Shown here: positions 8,300-17,323 of the stretch, piece after piece
How positions within the stretch are numbered: position 1 is the stretch's first letter
Layout: every line of letters starts with the position of its first letter
Source: Streptomyces sp. NBC_00370
GTDB taxonomy: Bacteria; Actinomycetota; Actinomycetes; Streptomycetales; Streptomycetaceae
DNA length: 64,000 nt
Direction: 5' to 3'
Assembly (NCBI RefSeq): GCF_036084755.1
Contig: NZ_CP107968.1
Coordinates: 3,627,501 to 3,691,500, forward strand
Translations under genes and position numbers: made by a program
The notes under the pieces: generated by a model
Databases searched by the model: none
Seen by the model: only the letters and a program-made list of their open reading frames with translations
What the model was told of the DNA's origin: nothing

Positions 8300-9202
8300 T
8301 CAGTGCGCCTCCGCGGTGAAGCGGGTGAGCTTGTCCGGGTTGAGCACCGCGTAGATCGTCCGGATCCGCCCCCCGGCGATCTCGATCCCGACGTACTGGT
8401 GCTTGCCGTCCATGCTCGTGAGCAGCGCGGGCTCGCCGTTGACCTCGACGATCCGCGGGTCACCCATGGCGTAGCGGCGCACCAGTCCGGCGAAGAAGGC
8501 GATGACGTTGTCGCGTCCCGCCACCGGCCGCAGCGCGGCCTTGACCTTGCCCCCGCCGTCGTTCCAGGAGACGACGTCCTCGCTGAGCAGGGCGGTCAGC
8601 TCCCCCAGGTCGCCACTGCTCGCCGCCTCCAGGAACCGGTTGAGGAGGGTGACGTGCTCCTCCCGCGAGGGCCTGAACCGCTCGCGGTCCTCGGCGAGAT
8701 GGCCGCGCGCCCGGTGGTACATCTGCCGGCAGTTGGCCTGCGTGGCGCCGATGGTCGTGGCGATGACGTCGTACGGCAGGTCGAAGGCCTCCCGCAGGAC
8801 GAACACCGCGCGCTCGGGCGGGGTGAGCCGCTCCAGCAGATGGACGGTCGCGTACGAGACGGTGTCGCGCAGCGCCGCCGTCTCCAGCGGGCCGAGGTCG
8901 TCGGTCGGTACGGGCTCGGGCAGCCAAGGGCCCGGGTACGCCTCCCGGGTGACCCGGGCGGACCTCAACTCGTCCAGCGCGAGCCGCGACACGACGGTCA
9001 CCAGGAAGGCGCGCGGCTCGCGTACGGCGGACGTGTCGGTCCGGGTCCAGCGCAGATACGCGTCCTGGACGATGTCCTCGGCGTCCCACATGCTGCCGAG
9101 GAGCCGGTAGGCGAGCCCCAGCAGCAGCGGCCGGTACCGCTCGAACTCCTCGGTCGACCGGTCCCCGACCTCGTCCCCCGCCGGGTCGTGTCCCTGGCCC
9201 AT
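8300..9202 (-). CDS. sigJ: ECF41-group sigma factor with fused SnoaL-like domain
   Basis: 300 residues, ATG at 9202. Sigma region 2 (residues ~20-85, YRLLGSMWDAEDIVQDAYLRW) and region 4 (RLTPPERAVFVLREAFDLPYDVIATTIG) are followed by a C-terminal SnoaL-like domain. All three hallmarks of ECF41 factors are present: WLPEP in the linker, DGGGK in the C-terminal domain and NPDKL near the end. In ECF41 the fused domain controls activity in place of a separate anti-sigma factor. It lies four bases downstream of the epimerase gene, and both are behind a perfect ECF41-type promoter, so the factor very probably drives its own operon. Confidence 0.95.
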   Translation of the reverse strand: MGQGHDPAGDEVGDRSTEEFERYRPLLLGLAYRLLGSMWDAEDIVQDAYLRWTRTDTSAVREPRAFLVTVVSRLALDELRSARVTREAYPGPWLPEPVPTDDLGPLETAALRDTVSYATVHLLERLTPPERAVFVLREAFDLPYDVIATTIGATQANCRQMYHRARGHLAEDRERFRPSREEHVTLLNRFLEAASSGDLGELTALLSEDVVSWNDGGGKVKAALRPVAGRDNVIAFFAGLVRRYAMGDPRIVEVNGEPALLTSMDGKHQYVGIEIAGGRIRTIYAVLNPDKLTRFTAEAH

Positions 9203-9206
9203 CCCG

Positions 9207-10190
9207 CTACCTGCTCTCCGTGTCGGCCCTGTCGGTCAGTTCGTTCCCGAAGCCGGTACGCCACGACGCGTACCGGGGACGCCAGTCAAGTGTCCCCTTG
9301 GCCCGTGCGTTGTCGGCGCCGCGCAGCCGGGTCATGAAGGCGACGCCCCAGCCGCCGACGGCCAGCCGGGCGACGGCGGCGGGTACGGACTTCGGGCGCT
9401 TGGCGCCGAGCAGGTCGGCGAGGACGGGCAGCCACGTGCTCATCCTGGCGGGTTCGTCGTCCACGATGTTCAGCACGCCGGTGACGTTCTTGTCGAGCGC
9501 GGCCACGATCGCGGTGGCCGCGTCGTGCGCGTGCGTGAAGGAGAAGGTGGCGGTGCCGCCGCCGACCAGCGGCACCTTGCCGGCCCTGACCTGCGCGGTG
9601 AACGAGCCGTCGGCCGCATAGAGGGAACCGGGGCCGTAGAGGTGGCCGAACCGCAGCACCAGGCCGTCCGCCTCGCGGGTGTGCCGCTCCAGCTCCGTCA
9701 GCGCGGCCAGGACGGGCACGAACTGCTTCGGCGGCCGACGCCACAGCGGCGCCGACTCGGTCGCGGGACCGCTGCCGTCGTCGGTACCGCCCTCCGGGGC
9801 GCCGCCGGGGTCGTACGCGTAGGCCAGGCCCTGCGAGATCACCCGGGTCACCCCGGCGGCGCGGCCCGCCTCAAGCAACTGCGCGGTGCCGACGGTCCGC
9901 AGCCGGTTGGTCTGCTCGAAGTCCCTGGCGAGGTGTTTGGGGTTCAGCTCGGCCGGGATGGCGGTGAGCATGTTGACGATGGCGTCCGGCCGGGCATGCC
10001 GTACGGCGCGGGCGGTCGCGGGACCGTCCAGCGCGTCCGCCGTGACGGTCGTCGCCCCCGCCGAGCGCAGCGCGGCCGCCCTGCCGCCGTCGGTTCTGAC
10101 GAGCGCGATCACCTCGTGCCCCACCGAGCCGAGCAGCGGCACCAGTTGGCTGCCGATCACGCCGGTGGCGCCTGCTACCAGTACGCGCAT
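9207..10190 (-). CDS. NAD(P)-dependent epimerase/dehydratase family protein
   Basis: 327 residues from ATG 10190. The N-terminal Rossmann motif is MRVLVAGATGVIGSQL, followed by VRTDGG, consistent with NAD(P) binding in the extended short-chain dehydrogenase group. An active-site-like Tyr region is less clear (LRFGHLYGPGSLY). ECF41 sigma genes are typically paired with a target encoding a carboxymuconolactone decarboxylase, oxidoreductase or epimerase; this gene fills that slot, starting ~55 bases below the ECF41-type promoter and ending four bases before the sigma gene. The substrate is unknown. Confidence 0.9.
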   Translation of the reverse strand: MRVLVAGATGVIGSQLVPLLGSVGHEVIALVRTDGGRAAALRSAGATTVTADALDGPATARAVRHARPDAIVNMLTAIPAELNPKHLARDFEQTNRLRTVGTAQLLEAGRAAGVTRVISQGLAYAYDPGGAPEGGTDDGSGPATESAPLWRRPPKQFVPVLAALTELERHTREADGLVLRFGHLYGPGSLYAADGSFTAQVRAGKVPLVGGGTATFSFTHAHDAATAIVAALDKNVTGVLNIVDDEPARMSTWLPVLADLLGAKRPKSVPAAVARLAVGGWGVAFMTRLRGADNARAKGTLDWRPRYASWRTGFGNELTDRADTESR

Positions 10191-10244
10191 GTCTCCTCCT
10201 GCTGCCGGGCCGCCCGGCGTGCTCCGGGCGGCTTTCGACAACAG

Positions 10245-10271
10245 GACGGGCGGGCCGGCGCCCCTGTGACA
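10245..10271 (-). promoter_or_regulatory. ECF41-type promoter of the epimerase-sigma operon
   Basis: Read leftward: TGTCACA (10271-10265), a 16-base spacer, then CGTC (10248-10245). These are exactly the -35 and -10 elements described for ECF41 sigma factors. The predicted start would leave an untranslated leader of roughly 45 bases before the epimerase ATG. Confidence 0.85.
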
Positions 10272-10299
10272 GCGGCCGTCATGAGCGGCGTCACAGGGG
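10261..10299 (-). terminator. Hairpin ending the DoxX-like gene, overlapping the ECF41 -35 element
   Basis: CCCCTGTGAC at 10261-10270 pairs perfectly with GTCACAGGGG at 10290-10299, with partial pairing inside. It starts 20 bases after the stop codon of the DoxX-like gene. One arm contains the TGTCACA of the next promoter, so terminator and promoter are merged. Confidence 0.65.
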
Positions 10300-10318
10300 C
10301 GGGCCGCCCGGAACGGGC

Positions 10319-10903
10319 TCAGATGGCGGTGGGGATCTCCTCGGGGCTGCGGCTGCTCAGCCAGCCGTACTTGCCGAGCTTCGGGCGGAGCTTGCCGTCG
10401 ACGCTCCAGGTCGCACCGGCGAAGGCGTAGGCGAGCGCCAGCGACGCGAAGATGTAGCCGACCGAGGGGCCGAGGTCCGTCATGCCCGACTTCCACGGCA
10501 GGTGGAAGCCCTCGGCCGACGACCAGATGCCGAAGGAGAAGATCGCGCTGCCGACGAAGACCAGGTTGCTGAAGGCCCCGAAGATCAGGCCGAGGGCGAT
10601 GAGCGTCTCCACGACGGCGGTGCCGACGGCGAACGCGGTGGGGCTCGACGTGCCGATCGAGTGCCACATCGAGAGCCACTGGTGGATGACGGGGGTCTGC
10701 ACCTCGGCGGCCTTGCCCAGCTCGTCGCCGAGCGTCTGGCCGTGGATGAAGCCGGGCAGCCACTTGAAGGTGGCGTCGACGGCCCACAGGACGCCGAAGC
10801 CGATCCGTACGACAGCGGCGCCGTGCAGCCGGCGCAGCGCGGGGGACGAAGCGGTCGTGGTGGTGGTCGTCGGGGTGACGGTCCGAGATGACACGGGAGG
10901 CAT
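10319..10903 (-). CDS. DoxX-like membrane protein, probably iron-regulated
   Basis: 194 residues from ATG 10903. After a Thr/Ser-rich N-terminus there are about four membrane helices: VVRIGFGVLWAVDATFKW, AFAVGTAVVETLIALGLIFG, LVFVGSAIFSFGIWSS and VGYIFASLALAYAFAGA. Hydropathy and the early ATFKWLPGF segment fit the DoxX/DoxD family, small quinone-linked or redox-associated membrane proteins. A 19-bp DmdR/IdeR iron box lies 60 bases upstream. The gene is separated from the following epimerase-sigma operon by a hairpin and a new promoter. The family assignment rests on topology and is moderately certain. Confidence 0.7.
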   Translation of the reverse strand: MPPVSSRTVTPTTTTTTASSPALRRLHGAAVVRIGFGVLWAVDATFKWLPGFIHGQTLGDELGKAAEVQTPVIHQWLSMWHSIGTSSPTAFAVGTAVVETLIALGLIFGAFSNLVFVGSAIFSFGIWSSAEGFHLPWKSGMTDLGPSVGYIFASLALAYAFAGATWSVDGKLRPKLGKYGWLSSRSPEEIPTAI

Positions 10904-10962
10904 CCGTTCTCAGCAGAGGGGTGGGGAGCGGCGGGGACGGGACAGGACGGGATCAACACGAC

Positions 10963-10981
10963 TTAGGTTAGGCAAACCTAA
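10963..10981. promoter_or_regulatory. DmdR1/IdeR-type iron box
   Basis: TTAGGTTAGGCAAACCTAA, 19 bp, is nearly identical to the consensus iron box of Streptomyces DmdR1. It lies between the divergent DoxX-like gene (60 bases from its start) and the TMEM175-like gene (157 bases from its start). The former is the likelier target. Confidence 0.9.
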
Positions 10982-11137
10982 ATCTGCGTCAACGTGAGTA
11001 ATCCCGCAGGCCGCCGGCTGAACAAGATGCCCCTGCCATCCGTATTACTTGAACCCTCAAACGGCATGCGTCAGTTGGGCCGGTCACAGCGCGTACACTC
11101 CCCCGGTGATCGAGACGTTGACGATGCGGAGCGCACG

Positions 11138-11779
11138 ATGAGCCGACAGGACCTCGGGCTGGATGTGGAGCGCCTGCGGGCGTTCGGAGACGCGGTTTTC
11201 GCGATCGCCATCACCCTGCTCGCCCTGGACATGAAGGTCCCGGAAGGGCTGTCGGCCGACGAGGTCGGCGATGCCATCAACGACGCGCTCGGCTCCGTCG
11301 GCGGCTTCCTGCTCAGCTTCCTCGTCATCGGCATTCTGTGGATCTCGTACCACGGACTGCTCGGTATGGCCGCCGAGCTCGACCGCACACTGCTCTATCT
11401 CGACATGGCCCTGCTGGCCGTCGTCGCCGGGCTGCCGTTCCCGACGAAGCTCCTCAGCGACTACGGGAGCACCGCCGTCGCCACCTCCGTCTACGCGGCG
11501 AGCATCGGCCTCGCCAGCCTCCTGCTGGGCGCGATGGCGCTGCGTCTGCTGCGGCCCGGGATGCGCAAGCCGGACGTGTCGCGCCGCAAGATCGAGCTGT
11601 CGGTGTGGCAGTCGGTCGTGATCGTCTCCGTCTTCCTCACGTCCGTCCCGATCGCCCTGCTCTCCCCGAGCGCGGCCAAGTACTGGTGGATCCTGGCAGG
11701 GCCGCTCCAGGCGCTGGTCCGCCGCGTCAAGGCGGAACCCGTACCCGCCGAGCACGCGGACCCGTCGGCCGCGAAGTAA
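11138..11779 (+). CDS. TMEM175-like (DUF1211) potassium channel subunit
   Basis: 213 residues; ATG 11138 with GGAG upstream, which excludes the longer frame from 10994. The N-terminal signature RLRAFGDAVFAIAITLLALDM is characteristic of prokaryotic TMEM175, whose first helix carries the F-x-D filter-region motif (commonly RxxxFSD; here the Ser is Gly). Six membrane helices are predicted: residues ~20-38, 55-75, 85-105, 108-130, 155-175 and 180-198. Bacterial homologues form tetrameric leak-type potassium channels. It ends 22 bases from a convergent gene. Confidence 0.88.
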   Translation: MSRQDLGLDVERLRAFGDAVFAIAITLLALDMKVPEGLSADEVGDAINDALGSVGGFLLSFLVIGILWISYHGLLGMAAELDRTLLYLDMALLAVVAGLPFPTKLLSDYGSTAVATSVYAASIGLASLLLGAMALRLLRPGMRKPDVSRRKIELSVWQSVVIVSVFLTSVPIALLSPSAAKYWWILAGPLQALVRRVKAEPVPAEHADPSAAK

Positions 11780-11801
11780 CGACGGCGTCCGGCTCGGCGC
11801 G

Positions 11802-13628
11802 TCAGCGCAGTTCCTCCGGGCGCAGCTCCTCGGGACAGCCCGTGCCGCGCGGCAGCTGGTACGGGGCGGCCAGCCGGTAGACCCCGGGCCGGGGGGCGAG
11901 CAGTTCCGTCCACTCGTCCCCCTCCTCGTCCTTCTCCGCCTTCATCAGACAGCCGTTGGGGTTGGTGAAGACCTTCGGGTGGTCGTCGTTGTCGTCCGCC
12001 TTCGACTTCTCGGTCTCCTGCGGCGGCAGGACGCTCTTGCCCTTCTCGTCCACGAGCCCCAGCCACGGCGAGTACGGGATCCGGATCAGCACCCGGCCCG
12101 GCGCCTTCACATGGATGGTCAGCTCCCCGGCGCCCGCCCGGTCGACCGTGGCCGGCGGGTCGGCCATCGGCATCGGGTCCTCGACGGCGTAGAGCTGCCA
12201 GTTGGCGTCGCCCCACAGCCGCTTCAGATAGGGCTGGCCCTGCTTCACCAGCGTCGTCTCGATCGTCGCGCCGGTGTCCGGGTCGCCCTTCGGCAGCACC
12301 ACGTAGTGCACGGCCCAGCGGTCCAGCCAGCCCCGGTAGTTGTCGCTGGTGAGCGTGTCGTCGTAGAAGATCGGGTTGCGTTCCATGTCCGCCTGGCGGT
12401 TCCAGCCGCGCGCCAGGTTCACGTACGGGGCGAGGGCCGACGCCTCGCGGTGGCTCCTGGCGGGGACGACCTCGACCCGGCCCTTCTCCGCGCCCTTCTG
12501 CTGCAACTGGTGCACCAGCGGCGCGAGCTCGCGGGTCCAGGAGGCGGTGGGGGCCGTGATGACCATGTCGTCGATGCCCTTGAAGCCGATCCAGGCGTTG
12601 AGCCCGGCGAAGGCGATCAGCACCGCGTACCAGCGGCGGGAGCGCGGCACGGCGTACGGCAGCGCCGCCAGCAGGACGACGCCCCCGATGATCATCGCGA
12701 GCCGGGACACGTTCGACCCGATCTGCGAGCTGATCAGGAAGGTCAGCAGCGTACCGATGCCGTAGACGGCGGCGGCCGTACGCACCGTGCGCCAGTTGAC
12801 GGGTACGAGGACGAAGACCAGCACGGCGAAGATGAACGGCAGCGAGGCCGACCCGATGGACAGCGGCTGCGTCCCGGAGAACGGGAACAGCCAGGCCGAG
12901 ACCGCCACGACGACGACCGGCGCGAGCCCGAGCGCGTACGCCCCCGGCCGGCGCTTGTTGAGGAAGAGCGCTGCGGCCACCACGCCGAGGAACAGCCCGG
13001 CCACCGGGCTCGCCGCCGTCGCGAGACCGGCCAGCGGCGCTGCCGCCGCCGCCTTGGCCCACCGTTTCGTACGCCAGCGGTGCGGCCAGCAGAAGACGGC
13101 GGCCACGGCGCCCAGCGCGAACATCACGCCGAGGCCGAAGGTCACCCGGCCGGAGAGCGCGTTGCACAGGAAGGCGAAGACCCCGGCGAACGAACACCAC
13201 ACGGGGTTACGGACGGCCGGGACCCGGACCAGGATCAGCGCGGTCAGCGCCGCCGACACCGTCCCGACGACCATCATCGTCGTACGGACGCCGAGCACCG
13301 ACATCAGATAGGGCGACACCACGCTGTACGAGACGGGGTGCATGCCGCCGTACCAGGCGAGGTTGTACGCGGAGTCCGGGTGGCGGCCGACGAACTCGGC
13401 CCAGGCGTCCTGGGCCGCGATGTCGCCGCCGCTGTTCGCGAGGAAGAAGAACCACACCAGATGCACCACGGCCGCGACCAGGGCGGTCAGCAGGACGGGG
13501 TGCCTGCGCAGCCGCGCCCGCAGACCCGCGCCCGGCTCCACGGGACGCGGCGGCGCGGACGGCCGTATTCGCGCCCCGGTGGCGGGGACGGTACTGCCGT
13601 CCGTGCGGGTCGGCTCAGCGGTGGTCAC
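11802..13628 (-). CDS. Polytopic membrane protein with extracytoplasmic C-terminal domain
   Basis: 608 residues from GTG 13628, which has GGAGAG seven bases upstream; a longer frame reaches 13742 without a good ribosome site. A Pro-rich cytoplasmic tail precedes 11 or so hydrophobic helices from LLTALVAAVVHLVWFFFLA (residue ~50) to RWYAVLIAFAGLNAWIG (~360). The remaining ~230 residues are soluble and probably external, containing WLDRWAVHYVVLPKGDPDTG and PGRVLIRIPYSPWLGLVDEKG. This layout resembles GT-C/YfhO-type membrane glycosyltransferases and their relatives, including the early HPVSYSVVSPYLM loop, but no catalytic motif could be fixed. Function is therefore left open. Confidence 0.8.
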   Translation of the reverse strand: MTTAEPTRTDGSTVPATGARIRPSAPPRPVEPGAGLRARLRRHPVLLTALVAAVVHLVWFFFLANSGGDIAAQDAWAEFVGRHPDSAYNLAWYGGMHPVSYSVVSPYLMSVLGVRTTMMVVGTVSAALTALILVRVPAVRNPVWCSFAGVFAFLCNALSGRVTFGLGVMFALGAVAAVFCWPHRWRTKRWAKAAAAAPLAGLATAASPVAGLFLGVVAAALFLNKRRPGAYALGLAPVVVVAVSAWLFPFSGTQPLSIGSASLPFIFAVLVFVLVPVNWRTVRTAAAVYGIGTLLTFLISSQIGSNVSRLAMIIGGVVLLAALPYAVPRSRRWYAVLIAFAGLNAWIGFKGIDDMVITAPTASWTRELAPLVHQLQQKGAEKGRVEVVPARSHREASALAPYVNLARGWNRQADMERNPIFYDDTLTSDNYRGWLDRWAVHYVVLPKGDPDTGATIETTLVKQGQPYLKRLWGDANWQLYAVEDPMPMADPPATVDRAGAGELTIHVKAPGRVLIRIPYSPWLGLVDEKGKSVLPPQETEKSKADDNDDHPKVFTNPNGCLMKAEKDEEGDEWTELLAPRPGVYRLAAPYQLPRGTGCPEELRPEELR

Positions 13629-13824
13629 TGCGGCTCTCCACGTGTCGTTCGACTGGCGCTCATCCGCCGTTCGGAAGGACGCCGCCCGCGCGCCCGGCAG
13701 TTGCCCTGCTTGCGCAAACTGTCCGTCTCGGGACGCTAGCACGTGGTCCCGGCGGGCCGCCGCCCGATATCTCGCGCGGCGGCCCGTCCGTGGTCGTTCG
13801 CCCGGTCCGTCCGTGGCCGTTCGC

Positions 13825-16365
13825 TCAGCTCACCCGGGTGAGCTTGGAGCCGAAGCCGGGCTCCACGAGGTCGCTCTTGAGCGCGACGGCGACCTTCACC
13901 TGACTGGCGCCCTCGCCGACGGACAGCGTGCCGACGTGGGTGCCGGCCGCCGCCGCGTGCGGCAGGGTCCCGGTCGCGTCGAGGTCCAGCTTGACGGTGA
14001 GCCCCGACCAGCCGACGGCGTCGACGTCCTTCGTCGCGACGACGGGCACGGAGCCGCCCATGCCGTCGTCCACGTTCCCGACGACCTGGCCCTTGCGGAC
14101 GATCTTCTTGCTCTCCAACGCGTCCTGCGCGCCCATCATCGCGGTCTTGCTGACCGCGTTGACGGTGTCGATGATCGGCGCCTTGTGCTGGCCGAGCACC
14201 GCGCCGACGATCAGCTGGTCCGTACCGCCGACCATCTTGTGCGCGGCGAACAGCAGGCAGCCGCCCGCCTTCGTGGTCGTACCGGTCTTGATGCCGAGCG
14301 CGCCGTTGTACGGGACGAGCGTGTTGTAGTTGCGCCAGGTCTTGCCGGACGGGTCCGTCCAGGACGGCAGCTTGGTGATGTTCATCAGCGCCGGGATCTC
14401 GACGAGCCGCTGTCCGAGCTTCACCTGGTCCTCCGACGTGCTGACGGTCGTCGCGATCAGCCCCGACGGATCCGTGTACGTCGTGTTCTTCATGCCGAGT
14501 TCCTTGGCGGTGTCGTTCATCTTCTTGACGAACGCCTTCTCGGAACCCGCGTCCCAGCGGGCCAGCAGCCGGGCGATGTTGTTCGCAGACGGAATCATCA
14601 GGGCCGACAGCGCGTCACGCAGGCTCAGCTTGTCGCCGGCCTTGACGGTGTCCAGCGTGGACTCGTCCTCGGTGAAGAGCTGCCCGTCGGACTCCGCCTT
14701 GGCGTCGACGGGGACGGAGGGACCGTTCTGCTTGGGCTTCAGCGGGTGGTCCTTGAGCACCAGGTAGGCGGTCATCGCCTTGGCGACACTGCCGATGGGC
14801 ACGGCTTTCTGCTCGCCGAACGAGTCCATCGTGCCGAGCCCGTTCGCCACCATGTAGCCCTGCCCCTCGCCCGGCCAGGGCAGCGTGGGGTTCTTGCCGC
14901 CGAAGGAGAACGTCGGCTTGGCGGTCAGGGCGAGCGTGGGCGCGGGCAGCGGGCGTACGGCCTGTACGACCGCAAAGACGATCAGCAGCAGCACGACCAG
15001 CGGCGTCCAGATCTTGACCCGGCGGAACGCGGTGCGGGCGGGGGTCTGCGGCGGGGGCGGCGTGTTGGTCAGCTCGGCGAGCAGATCGAGCGGCGGCTTG
15101 GGCGGCAGCGGCTGCTGCCGGGTCTGCTCGGCCCCGGCGAAGGCGCCGGGCGCGGGCAACGGCGTCGACGGCACGGCACCGGGCCGCACGGCCGTGCCTG
15201 CCGTACCGGACGTGCCTGCCGTGCCTGCCGTGCCTGCCGTGCCTGCCGTGCCTGCCGTGCCGGACGTGCCGGACGGCTGGTCGTCGCGCTTCAGCGGTAC
15301 GAACGTGCTGCCGCCACGGTCGGGCAGCTTGAGCGCGGTGGTGGGCTGGTCGACGGGCGGCTCGGCGACGGGCGGCTCGGCGACGGGCGCCTCGGCACCC
15401 GGGCGCTTGAGCGCCTTGAAGACGGCGGTGGGCTGATCGACCGGCCCGTCGCCCTCCTCAGGCCCGTCAGAGCCCTCCTGACGGCCTTCGCCGTCCTCGC
15501 CGCCCTTGGAGCCCGCCGCGCGCTCGGACGCCCCCTCAGGCGCCTTCAGAGCGCTCCGGGCGCCCTTGTTGCCGACGACGTTGCCGACGACCAAGGTGTC
15601 GGGCGACGTGCCGGCGCGCCCGGCACGGGCCGCGTCGCCGCCGTCGCCCGCTTCGGGCTCGGCACCTGCCTCTTCGGCGCCCGCCTTGTCGGAGGCCACC
15701 TCGTCGTCGTCCGCGTCCCCGGCAGGGGCTTCGTCGTCAGCGGCGTCGTCGGAGGCGGCCTCGTCGGAGGCCGCGTCGCTGTCGCCCGGGGTGTCTCCAC
15801 CGGAGGCAGCCTCCGCGGGGGCTTCCTCCTCCTCGCGGTCCGCGACGTCGGCGTCGGTCTTGTCGTCGGGAGCCGCGTCGTCCACCGCCGCATCGCCGGA
15901 ATCGTCCCCGTCAGCGGCTGCCTTGTCGGAGGCCGCCCAGTCGCCGCCGGCGTCACGGCCGGAGGCGGCACCACCGGAGGTGGGCTCGTCCGTGGCGTCC
16001 TCCCCGGCAGGGGCCTCGTCGTCGGGGGTCGCGTCCGGGTCCTCCCCCGCGGAATCCGGCTCCGCGGCTCGCTCGGCCTCAGGCGTCGGCCCGGAGTCGG
16101 GCTCCCGCGACGTCGGCTCCGCCCGTTCGGGCTCCGCCGACGGCGGCGCCGGGGTCGGGGTCGACACCCACGTCGCCACCGCCTCCCGCAGCCGCGCGTC
16201 CTCCTCGGCCGGCGGCGGAATCACCGCGTCCGTGTCCGTGCCGTCACTCGGGGTATCGTCAGCTTCCGCATCACGGAAGACCGCTAGCCGCGGATCCCGT
16301 TCGCTCGCCGTCGTCTCCCCCGACGACTTCCGCTGTTCCGACTTGCCGGGGGACTCGCCCGCCAC
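13825..16365 (-). CDS. D-alanyl-D-alanine carboxypeptidase (S11) with long acidic N-terminus
   Basis: About 846 residues from GTG 16365, preceded by AAGGAGA. The C-terminal half is a peptidase S11 penicillin-binding protein: SVAK (SxxK nucleophile) in PIGSVAKAMTAY, SANN (SxN) and GIKTGTTTKAGG (KTG). A single membrane helix, TPLVVLLLIVFAVVQAV, lies just before it. The catalytic domain is outside and trims peptidoglycan stem peptides. The ~480 residues before the helix are cytoplasmic, strongly acidic (Asp, Glu, Ala, Ser, Pro) and low-complexity, with a G-T-A tripeptide repeat. Such a region is unusual for DacA enzymes and could be a scaffold or phosphorylation target. Confidence 0.93.
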   Translation of the reverse strand: MAGESPGKSEQRKSSGETTASERDPRLAVFRDAEADDTPSDGTDTDAVIPPPAEEDARLREAVATWVSTPTPAPPSAEPERAEPTSREPDSGPTPEAERAAEPDSAGEDPDATPDDEAPAGEDATDEPTSGGAASGRDAGGDWAASDKAAADGDDSGDAAVDDAAPDDKTDADVADREEEEAPAEAASGGDTPGDSDAASDEAASDDAADDEAPAGDADDDEVASDKAGAEEAGAEPEAGDGGDAARAGRAGTSPDTLVVGNVVGNKGARSALKAPEGASERAAGSKGGEDGEGRQEGSDGPEEGDGPVDQPTAVFKALKRPGAEAPVAEPPVAEPPVDQPTTALKLPDRGGSTFVPLKRDDQPSGTSGTAGTAGTAGTAGTAGTSGTAGTAVRPGAVPSTPLPAPGAFAGAEQTRQQPLPPKPPLDLLAELTNTPPPPQTPARTAFRRVKIWTPLVVLLLIVFAVVQAVRPLPAPTLALTAKPTFSFGGKNPTLPWPGEGQGYMVANGLGTMDSFGEQKAVPIGSVAKAMTAYLVLKDHPLKPKQNGPSVPVDAKAESDGQLFTEDESTLDTVKAGDKLSLRDALSALMIPSANNIARLLARWDAGSEKAFVKKMNDTAKELGMKNTTYTDPSGLIATTVSTSEDQVKLGQRLVEIPALMNITKLPSWTDPSGKTWRNYNTLVPYNGALGIKTGTTTKAGGCLLFAAHKMVGGTDQLIVGAVLGQHKAPIIDTVNAVSKTAMMGAQDALESKKIVRKGQVVGNVDDGMGGSVPVVATKDVDAVGWSGLTVKLDLDATGTLPHAAAAGTHVGTLSVGEGASQVKVAVALKSDLVEPGFGSKLTRVS
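15212..15256. repeat. Five perfect 9-bp tandem repeats inside the carboxypeptidase gene
   Basis: The unit GTGCCTGCC occurs five times head to tail, with degenerate units on both sides. It keeps the reading frame and encodes the G-T-A repeat in the cytoplasmic region. Copy number is likely to vary between strains. Confidence 0.9.
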
Positions 16366-16556
16366 CGTGTCTCCTTCATGTCGCATGCGCCGTACCACGC
16401 TGTCCGAACCATCTCTCAGTTTCCTGTTCGAGACCGCAGCCCTGGTGCTAGACGAGAACGACATACATAACGGTTCCCGTACAAAGCACCCAGGCACCCT
16501 CGACAGACCATTGTGAGAGGGGTCACCCTGTCATTCATCCACGCGGGGAGGCATGG

Positions 16557-17297
16557 ATGGGCAAGAGCCGCAGAAGTATTCCGGAGGAGCTCCTGTTGCT
16601 CGCTCTGGACCCGGCCACGGGTACCACAGCGCAGCCGCAGTCGCTCGACCTCGGCCTGGCCGGAGCTCAGCTAGTGGAGCTGGCTCTGGCAGGACGGATA
16701 GCCCCTGACGGGGATCGTATCGCCGTGGTGATGCCGCGGCCGACCGGAGATCCGACTCTGGACTCCGCACTGGAACTGCTGCGCAGACGCGGCAGCCCGG
16801 TTCGGGCGGTCCACTGGATTGGCGGGCCCCGACTGGGGCTGCGCCAGACGTACCTCTCGCATCTGGAGCGGTGCGGCATGGTTCATGCCGTCGCGGGCCA
16901 GATGTGCGGAGTGCTGCCGACGACTCGCTACCAAGCGACGGAGACGGCGATCAGCCGGGAGATCAAGGCCCGGCTGGACAGTGCGATCCGCACCGGCGTA
17001 CCGCCGGACCCGCGGACCGCGGCGCTTGCCGCGCTGGCCCACGCGGTCGGACTCGGCAAGCACCTGTATCCCGGCAACGAAGGGCGCTCATCGCGCTCCC
17101 GGCTCCGGGATCTGATCAGACACGACCCCATGGGCGGACTCGTGGCGCATGCCGTGATGGACGTCCAGAACGGTGTGGCGGCTCAGCCACGCCGTAATCC
17201 CACCCAGAGCGCGCCAGTCGCTCCGGGCGGCCGACCAGGGGGCGTGCCGATGCAGCCGCAGCGCGGCGGGTCCATGGCTCGCGTAGCGGCGCACTGA
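16557..17297 (+). CDS. GPP34 (GOLPH3/Vps74-like) family protein
   Basis: 246 residues, divergent from the carboxypeptidase gene. The N-terminal SIPEELLLLALDPATG...LDLGLAGAQLVELALAGRIA is the typical opening of the GPP34 family, related to eukaryotic GOLPH3/Vps74 that binds phosphatidylinositol 4-phosphate. Streptomyces genomes carry many copies of unknown role. The domain covers residues ~8-205; the last 40 residues are Pro/Gly-rich. ATG 16557 is preceded by GGGGAGG. An ATG four bases earlier is in another frame. Confidence 0.9.
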   Translation: MGKSRRSIPEELLLLALDPATGTTAQPQSLDLGLAGAQLVELALAGRIAPDGDRIAVVMPRPTGDPTLDSALELLRRRGSPVRAVHWIGGPRLGLRQTYLSHLERCGMVHAVAGQMCGVLPTTRYQATETAISREIKARLDSAIRTGVPPDPRTAALAALAHAVGLGKHLYPGNEGRSSRSRLRDLIRHDPMGGLVAHAVMDVQNGVAAQPRRNPTQSAPVAPGGRPGGVPMQPQRGGSMARVAAH

Positions 17298-17323
17298 CCG
17301 ATCGCCTCGCAGCACAGCAAGTC

